From Gymnorhina tibicen (Eukaryota > Chordata > Aves > Passeriformes > Artamidae): DNA of 64,000 nt. The stretch covers positions 3,163,844 through 3,227,843 of the forward strand of contig VXAZ01001058.1 in the NCBI GenBank assembly GCA_013399875.1, read 5' to 3'. Positions 58,901 to 64,000 of the stretch are shown here, one piece after another (position 1 is the stretch's first letter; the number at the start of each line of letters is the position of its first letter). Made by a program: the position numbers and the translations under genes. The notes below the pieces were generated by a model. The model did no database searches, had not been told where the DNA came from, and worked only from the letters and a program-made list of their open reading frames with translations.

Positions 58901-59166
58901 GTGGGCACCAGGGAGCTGGAGGCTGCTGGTTCTGCACAGGGATAAGGGAATTGAGTTCCATCAAACTCAAAAAATTGAGTTCCATGAGCACAGGGAGAAA
59001 GGTCTCAGGGGCTGGTTTGTCTGGTAGAGGAAACCAGTGGAGGAGGGTTGTGGTGGGTCTGATCCATCCCACGTCAGATCTTCTGTGCCTGTTTGAGAAA
59101 GGAAATTTAATATTTCCTTCTGCCCTCTTCTTTTTCAGCTGCAATATCATTCCCTTACAAAGATGA
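55821..59166 (+). CDS. PSMD9: PSMD9, 26S proteasome assembly chaperone (p27/Nas2), 6 exons, 209 aa
   Basis: Chaperone that binds the ATPase ring subunit PSMC3 (Rpt5) C-terminus during assembly of the 19S regulatory particle, then leaves. Spliced CDS: 55821-55934, 56027-56129, 57451-57644, 58096-58197, 58698-58786, 59139-59166. The total is 209 aa; human is 223. Residues 1-100 form the N-terminal helical region ([44 protein letters not shown]). Residues ~125-205 are a PDZ domain ([46 protein letters not shown]). The end, CNIIPLQR, is identical to the family. Exon 2 is present a second time at 56541-56643; only one copy can be used because including both would shift frame (103 nt). The N-terminal tail is shorter than in mammals. 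Oriented divergently from HPD. Confidence 0.95.
55923..56252 (+). repeat. 330-bp duplicated block, copy A
   Basis: Identical by eye, base for base, to 56437-56766, offset exactly 514. It starts 12 bases before the end of PSMD9 exon 1, covers exon 2, and stops at a single N (56253). Confidence 0.93.
56027..56129 (+). CDS. PSMD9: PSMD9 coding exon 2 (first copy)
   Basis: Acceptor TCACAG, donor [26 protein letters not shown], then [13 protein letters not shown]; lies 92 bp after exon 1. Confidence 0.93.
56254..56435 (+). repeat. Misplaced minisatellite fragment between single N bases
   Basis: 182 bp resembling the sequence left of the 820-N gap (for example CACTGCTGGGCCACCGCATG and GCAGTGTGAGCCAGTG). 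It is bounded by N at 56253 and 56436. Most likely a small contig from the upstream minisatellite placed inside PSMD9. Confidence 0.85.
56437..56766 (+). repeat. 330-bp duplicated block, copy B
   Basis: Exact second copy of 55923-56252, including poly-G length. It begins right after a single N at 56436 and runs into unique PSMD9 intron 2 sequence at 56767. Confidence 0.93.
56541..56643 (+). pseudogene. PSMD9: PSMD9 exon 2, second copy (probably artefactual)
   Basis: Same 103 nt with the same splice sites as 56027-56129. No diverging bases, and the flanks are identical only within the duplicated block. Probably not a real second exon; splicing both copies would break the frame. Confidence 0.85.
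56767..57450 (+). other. Rest of PSMD9 intron 2
   Basis: Unique sequence starting with a tandem duplication of a 22-bp unit (56795-56816 and 56817-56838). No gene seen. Confidence 0.8.
57451..57644 (+). CDS. PSMD9: PSMD9 coding exon 3
   Basis: Acceptor CCACAG, donor GTACGT. Completes the Cys codon; [20 protein letters not shown], a Lys/Glu/Ala-rich coiled linker, then the PDZ start [16 protein letters not shown]. Confidence 0.95.
58096..58197 (+). CDS. PSMD9: PSMD9 coding exon 4 (PDZ core)
   Basis: 34 codons, [20 protein letters not shown], then [14 protein letters not shown]. Donor GTGAGC. Confidence 0.96.
58698..58786 (+). CDS. PSMD9: PSMD9 coding exon 5
   Basis: [20 protein letters not shown], then KRWAGKGLL. 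The two bases GG join C of exon 6 to make Gly. Donor GTGAGC. Confidence 0.95.
59139..59166 (+). CDS. PSMD9: PSMD9 coding exon 6 and stop
   Basis: Acceptor [14 protein letters not shown] then TGA. The C-terminus is family-invariant. Confidence 0.95.
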
Positions 59167-59182
59167 CCATGGCTTGGAGAAC

Positions 59183-59188
59183 AATAAA
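59183..59188 (+). terminator. PSMD9 proximal polyadenylation signal candidate
   Basis: AATAAA 17 bases after the stop codon. Confidence 0.45.
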
Positions 59189-60062
59189 GCTGAAGCTTGT
59201 GCGTGCTTTTTGGACTCTGATCTGGTTTGAAAACTTCCCGACGTGTTGTTGCTGTGACCTCTGGTGCCTGAAGGGTTCTGGCAGATCAGGGCCTGCCTGC
59301 AGTTCAGAATTGCACTGGTTGTCAGGAGGAACCTGCAGAGCTGCAAGATGTGGCTTCTCATCTCTTCCACCTTGTATCAGTTTAGAATAAGGCTCTACAG
59401 AGACCCAAACCTCACTTGATACAGCCTCCAAAGAGCTTGAAATGCTCTTATTTGGTGATAACAGAACATTCCTTTTTTCTCCCCTTTAAAACTCCTCACT
59501 GAATATTGTGTAATATATGCTAAAAAGTCCTAGAGCACTTTTTGATGCCTGTCACAGTAGATGACAGGCAAGAGATATGCAAGTTTGATACTTCATCTTC
59601 CCCACATTGCCACAACTTTTAAAGTCACTGAACATACTGAAAGGATTTTTGGAATGCCCAGTTATTTTAAGACAATGAGGTAAGGAATAGGGGTTATAAT
59701 TCTACTTTTGGAGCTTCTAGTAGTTTACGTAGTCATGATAAAAGCTCTCCTAATCTGGCTTCTCTCTCTTTTTAAATTTTTTTTGTTTATTTGTGGGAGT
59801 TTGATTTTGGGGTGTTTTCCTGGTTCCAGCCAGGACAGGGTTTACCTTTTTGTTCCTCCCATTCTCCTCTCCATCCTGCTGCAGGAGCAGTGGGGGGAGT
59901 GGTGAGTGGCACATGGACTGGGGTGTTTTCAGTGGGAACAGTAAATTGGGGAATACCAGTCCTAAACCACCACAGGTGCATAAACTGTTTGAGGGGATTC
60001 CGGGAATGACTGGTTTGTTTGAAGCTTATTTCTAGTTGAACTTCAAAATAGTCTCCCAAAAC

Positions 60063-60068
60063 AATAAA
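60063..60068 (+). terminator. PSMD9 distal polyadenylation signal
   Basis: AATAAA followed within 30 bases by TG/T-rich sequence, as expected for a cleavage region. Confidence 0.55.
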
Positions 60069-60589
60069 ACTGAGTATTGCCTCTCTCTGTTCTCGTAGTC
60101 TTTACTTGGGGCAGCCTCTCTGGGTCAGGGAGATAATGGGAGCTGATAACAAATCTCCTTTCCTCTCCCAGCAGGGTGTGAGGCTCTTTCTGGGCAGAAG
60201 GAAAAACAAATTAAATTTAGAAATTGTTATTATTTGAGCTTAACAGCAAGGCTGAGGTCAACAGCTGGGAGCGTTTGGAGCTGATTATCTGCAGGGGTGA
60301 AGTGAGAGCTTGGAGTGATCCCTTGGAGGGGGTTTGCTGTGCAAGGGCTGTCCTGGCAGGGAGCTGGGGACCATGGGGGACTGGCAGGGGATGGGGGATG
60401 ATTTTTCTCGCTTTGACTGCGCTTGTCCTGCTCAGGGAAGCCACTGGAGCAGAGCAGCCTCCAACTCCTTGTGGGGGGCATCGAGTAAAGATCCTTCATC
60501 CCATTGTCCGGGCAGGGCGAGGGTTTGGTCTCAAATGGCTCTGGCCATGCCAAGAGGGGCTTTGTCTCAGCCATGATCGGGATTTAGGC

Positions 60590-61000
60590 TGAATGTACCC
60601 TCCTCCGGGTCCCTTCTTTGGGCGGGGGGTCAGCCCTGCCTCTTCCTGGCAGCCGGTGGGGATGAGGAGGGTTCCCCCCCCCATTGCCGGTGCAGCCGGT
60701 GGCGCAGCCGGTGCTGCCGCTGCGGCCGTTGCCTGGGAACGGCGGTCGCGGAGGCAAAGAGACGCGGGGATCGCTGTGTCGGTGAGCGGGGGGGCCGCCG
60801 GGAGGGTCTCCGGGAGGGCCCCTCGGGACAGCAGGAGGCACCGAAGCCTGGAGAGGTCTTGGGAACGGCTCCGTGCGAGCGCGGTGAGACCCGGCGACCG
60901 CGGCGGTTCCCAAGGGGCCGTTCCCGAGCTCCCGTCCCGCCTGCCGGGGCCCGGGGAGGGTTTTTCCCAGGGCCTCCTTCCCCTCCCGTGAAAGTTTTCT
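60590..61000. promoter_or_regulatory. CpG-rich CFAP251 promoter region
   Basis: The only CpG-dense, GC-rich stretch between PSMD9 and CFAP251. It offers possible 5' UTR exon donors (CG|GTGAGC at 60781/60782; CG|GTGAGA near 60882). The first exon and start site are not certain. Confidence 0.6.
60728..60740 (+). promoter_or_regulatory. RFX X-box-like site
   Basis: GTTGCCTGGGAAC, against the X-box GTNRCC-(0-3)-RGYAAC. The left half-site is perfect and the right half-site has one mismatch. RFX factors drive ciliary genes, and CFAP251 is ciliary. Confidence 0.45.
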
Positions 61001-61457
61001 GTGCACAAGGTTTCGGTGTTGGCTCAAGTGCAGACCCGTGAAGCCGGAGATGAACCAGCTGCCGCCTAGGAGCAACTCTGCTTACAGGGACTGTGACTAA
61101 ACCCCATCCAAAGGGAAATTTCCATGCCCGGCGCGGTGTGCGGGCAGACAAGGGAGGGAGCCTGCGCTCAGCTGGAATAACCGGAGCTGTGCTGGGCTTG
61201 CCTGTGCTCAGTGCGGCAGTGTTACTGGAGCTGAGAAGGGGCTCTGGGACCCATTTCCCATCTTCACAGGTGCCCTTTCCTCCTGCTGTGCCCAATTCCA
61301 GGTGGTTATGCAGCCAAATTTGGGAGAGTGTGTGTAGGCAAGTGTTGCAGAGCATCTCCACACCCCAGCTCCCTGGGAGGAGGGTAAAGGTGTGGATGGA
61401 TGGTCCATGTGAAGTTACACTGAGGGAAGAGCAGCACTAAGCAGCAAGCCCAAGGAG

Positions 61458-61493
61458 ATGTCCCAGGACACACAGACGGCTGAGGAGATGGAG
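61458..61493 (+). CDS. CFAP251: CFAP251 coding exon 1 (tentative)
   Basis: [12 protein letters not shown] then GTGAGG; phase 0. In-frame stop just upstream supports this ATG; no family match for so short a piece. Confidence 0.6.
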
Positions 61494-63691
61494 GTGAGGG
61501 CTGTGCCATGGAAAGTCCTGCTTGAGACAGGGTCTGGGGCAGATCCTAGTGGAAACAGAGCCCCGAGATCTGAGATGTGCTGGGGTTCATTCCCAGTAGC
61601 CACAGGGCGGTCCCCATCCAGACCAGCCCAGGAGCCAGCGTTCACCAAAACCTCTCTCCCTTTTCAAGGATCTCCTTGCTGCTGCCAGTGAGAAGGAAGA
61701 AGCACCAGAGGATACTGAAGAACCACCGATGTGTCCCCCACCATCTCCTTTAGGTATGGGGATCTCAGATACCCTGCCCAGCACCTGGGCTGGGAGCCAG
61801 GGCACCCTGGGGGAAGGGACTGCTGAGATGTCATACCTGGAGGGTGCTGGACCCCCTGAACCACCCCCAGCACTGAGTCCAAGGGAGCCATTTCCAGCCC
61901 TCTCTCAGGCTACAGGGAGCAGCACACACCGCATAAAGGCTATGCCAGCTTGGTGTGGGGGGCCACGCCGGGGATGCTGTTCTGGAAGAACAGGGACAGA
62001 AGCCTTCACCCCCTTGTGAGTACCAAGGGGCACAGTGCCACCAGGATGGTCCACACCGTACCCGGCGCGCCTGCCCTGCTCTCTTCCATCACTCCACAGA
62101 CCTTGTGTGCCTTTTTTGTCCTGGCTGCTGAGAGCCAGGAGCTGTCTTTTCCCTGCAGAACCTGTCCTGGGTGTTTGGCTACAACAGCAACCTGGCCGTG
62201 CACAGCCTGATGGACGGGGAGGACCGGGTGCTCCTGTACGTCTCCTCCCACATAGTGGTCATCCACGATATCCTGGGGAACAAGCAGTACCACCTGCAGG
62301 TCTGGCACACAGCCGAGCATCTCCCTCCTCCTCCCCTTCTCCTGAACCCCCTCCCTCCATCTCTTTTTCTGGTGCCCCGTGCTCAAGGGGCACCTATAAC
62401 CAAACCCAGGAGCAGCCCAAACAAAAGGTATGGACAAAACAGCCCCAGGTTTGCAGCCTTCAAGGCACTTTGCTGTTTCCCTCCCCCAGGGCCACACGAG
62501 TGTCATCTCTTGCCTGTGTGTGAGTGAAGACAAACGCTGGGTTGCAACCGCCGACCGAGGGCCAGACGCTCTGATCATCGTGTGGGACTCCTACTCTGGG
62601 TAAGCTCCCAGGAACCTCCTCTTTGGAAACCCACTATGTCCAGTAAATCACTCAGGACCGATTCGAGCCTCAGCTGAGAGTAAAATGAGAGAACACAGGG
62701 ACAGACTAAAAAGCAGCAAAGGAACCAAAACCAAACTAAGGCATTCATCATCCTCATATCTCCCATACCCACGAGACACTGAGATGGGGCTGAGCTCCCC
62801 CAGACTAAGTACATCACATCTCCATGATGCAGGATCTTAAAAGATCCCTGGTGAGTTGTTTCCCAGTGCCATTTACTTAGGAGGAAGGGATGGAGGGGAC
62901 ATTGAGCACCAGCCTGTGGCAGCACCAATGTTTGCAGCCTCCCTCCCTCCATCCCTCCTTCCACAGAGACCAGGGTGGGTGGGTTGTGCCACAGACTTTG
63001 CCAAGTGACTGCCTTGAACCCCCTGCACTGCCAGGAGCACCCATGGGGTCTCTGCTCCGTAGGGTACCTGTGCGCACCATCTTCGAGAGTCATCCGGAGG
63101 ACGGGGTCTGTGCCATTGCCATTTCCCAGGATGCCAAGTATTTGGTGACCATTAGTGCTGGTACTGTGCAGGTGAAGAGAACATCTCCTCTTTCACAGCT
63201 TTGCAGGATAGAGACCTGGAAGTTTTTTGCAGTGCAGCACAGGGGAGGTGGGAATTTGGGTGGGGAGAGCAGGAGAGAGGGGAGCGAGTTTGCTGAGTGA
63301 TGGCTTGTGTTTGCTGAGCCATTAGAAGACAGACCTGGATTTCATTAAAATGAATGCTGCGGAGTTGAGAAAATGGATCTTAATTTGTTATAAAAGCTTC
63401 TGACTTCATCACTTTCATCTAAGCAATTTCTAGCATTATTTCCTGATTTAATTACGCTTTCTGCTGCCAGGCTGTGCTGGGTTTTACCCTGCTCCAGTCT
63501 TTTAGGTCACACCATCCCCTGCAGTGGGTGGGGAATGGGACTCGCCTGGCTCCCCCAACCTCCCAGAAAGCCACAAGTGTTCCTTGGAGTTTTCTTCCCT
63601 TCTCTTCCAGGAAGTTTGTGTTTGGAGATGGACTTGGCCCACAGAGAAACCCATGTGCAGCACAGAGCTGAAGCCTGAGTTTGGGCATCAG
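61458..63691 (+). CDS. CFAP251: CFAP251 (WDR66), axonemal WD40 protein, first seven coding exons (partial)
   Basis: Component of the calmodulin- and spoke-associated complex at radial spoke 3 of motile cilia and sperm flagella. Exons: 61458-61493, 61669-61753, 61909-62015, 62159-62299, 62490-62599, 63063-63171, 63611-63691, all in phase: 223 residues so far, cut by the window end. Start ATG 61458 is the first after an in-frame TGA at 61410. The N-terminal ~76 residues are short and only mildly acidic; the human protein has a much longer Glu-rich lead. WD40 strands begin at residue ~77: [86 protein letters not shown], then the [10 protein letters not shown] repeat end, all close to human WDR66. 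Exons 1-3 are less certain than 4-7. Confidence 0.9.
61669..61753 (+). CDS. CFAP251: CFAP251 coding exon 2 (tentative)
   Basis: [20 protein letters not shown], then MCPPPSPL; acidic then Pro-rich, a fair fit to the acidic N-terminus. Donor GTATGG. Confidence 0.65.
61909..62015 (+). CDS. CFAP251: CFAP251 coding exon 3
   Basis: Acceptor CTCTCAG. Joins in phase: [20 protein letters not shown], then [12 protein letters not shown]. The last residues lead to the human-like PLN-LSW join. Donor GTGAGT. Confidence 0.75.
62159..62299 (+). CDS. CFAP251: CFAP251 coding exon 4 (first WD strands)
   Basis: 47 codons, [20 protein letters not shown], then [20 protein letters not shown] and NKQYHLQ. Strong family match. 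Donor GTCTGG is weak. Confidence 0.92.
62490..62599 (+). CDS. CFAP251: CFAP251 coding exon 5
   Basis: [20 protein letters not shown], then [17 protein letters not shown], a full WD repeat with GH start and VWDS end. Donor GTAAGC. Confidence 0.94.
63063..63171 (+). CDS. CFAP251: CFAP251 coding exon 6
   Basis: [20 protein letters not shown], then [16 protein letters not shown]; donor GTGAAG. Confidence 0.93.
63611..63691 (+). CDS. CFAP251: CFAP251 coding exon 7
   Basis: 27 codons, [20 protein letters not shown], then KPEFGHQ, similar to human KVCIWKWTLAVETP. Donor GTGAGT. Confidence 0.92.
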
Positions 63692-64000
63692 GTGAGTGAC
63701 CATGGCTGAGGAGGGCAGAGGGGCTGGACTGGGCAGCCCCATCCTCACCTGCTCCCCCCTGTACCCCCATGTCCCCATCCAGCACGGGGCTGCTCGTAGG
63801 TGCCGGCTGGGCATGGGAGGCAGGATCACACCCCATCCCTGGGGCACCCTGGTGCAGCAGAGCATCCCAAGGGGTTATCCCTGTTCCTCTGATGCCTGAC
63901 AGGCACGGGGTGTCCTGGTTTCAGTTCAGTGAAGCTGGTGAGGTGGTTTTGGATAAAAGCAGTTGTTCTGCATGGAAGAATAAGCAGAAAACTGCTCAGC
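63692..64000 (+). other. CFAP251 intron 7, cut by window end
   Basis: Non-coding by splice structure; no further exon seen before the window ends. Confidence 0.75.

Larger units (their letters stand above)
59167..60090 (+). other. PSMD9: PSMD9 3' UTR
   Basis: Two canonical AATAAA signals, 59183-59188 and 60063-60068, suggest a very short (~40 nt) and a long (~920 nt) 3' UTR. The short one begins only 17 bases after the stop. Confidence 0.65.

Overview
The window is vertebrate nuclear DNA, almost certainly from a bird. Genes are split by GT-AG introns, and the order SETD1B(+) - HPD(-) - PSMD9(+) - CFAP251/WDR66(+) is the order I know from human 12q24.31. The 3' end of a CR1 LINE, the typical bird/reptile retroposon, sits at 47762-47820. 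Another sauropsid cannot be fully excluded. All exon boundaries below were derived by eye from splice sites, reading-frame phase and remembered family sequence. No alignment was run.

Layout. 1-42582: all coding exons of SETD1B, the catalytic subunit of a COMPASS-type histone H3K4 methyltransferase. There are 17 exons giving about 1939 aa; the window opens on the start codon, so the promoter is missing. An exceptional ~20.3 kb intron lies between coding exons 5 and 6. 42583 to about 47260: long SETD1B 3' UTR. About 47260-48640: convergent intergenic DNA with the CR1 remnant. 49158-53940 (minus): HPD, 4-hydroxyphenylpyruvate dioxygenase, complete in 14 coding exons and 393 aa. 53941-55820: head-to-head HPD/PSMD9 intergenic DNA with a TATA-like box for HPD, a 54-bp minisatellite and an 820-bp assembly gap. 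55821-59166: PSMD9, the PDZ-domain 26S proteasome assembly chaperone, 209 aa in 6 exons. Its exon 2 is present twice in what looks like an assembly artefact. 60590-63691 and beyond: CpG-rich promoter and the first seven coding exons of CFAP251 (WDR66), a WD40 protein of the ciliary axoneme, cut by the window end.

The four genes do not form a pathway: chromatin methylation, tyrosine catabolism, proteasome assembly and cilia. Their adjacency is conserved synteny.

The most notable observations are: (1) a minor-spliceosome (U12) AT-AC intron at 39227-40545, between the N-SET region and the WIN motif of SETD1B, with near-perfect 5' splice site and branch point; (2) a 330-bp repeat, identical by eye, bounded by single N bases and containing PSMD9 exon 2, best read as an unmerged contig overlap; (3) five spaced TPG motifs in SETD1B exon 12; (4) an RFX X-box-like site in the CFAP251 promoter. 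I found no convincing undescribed biological system; the window is ordinary conserved vertebrate genes with some unusual details.
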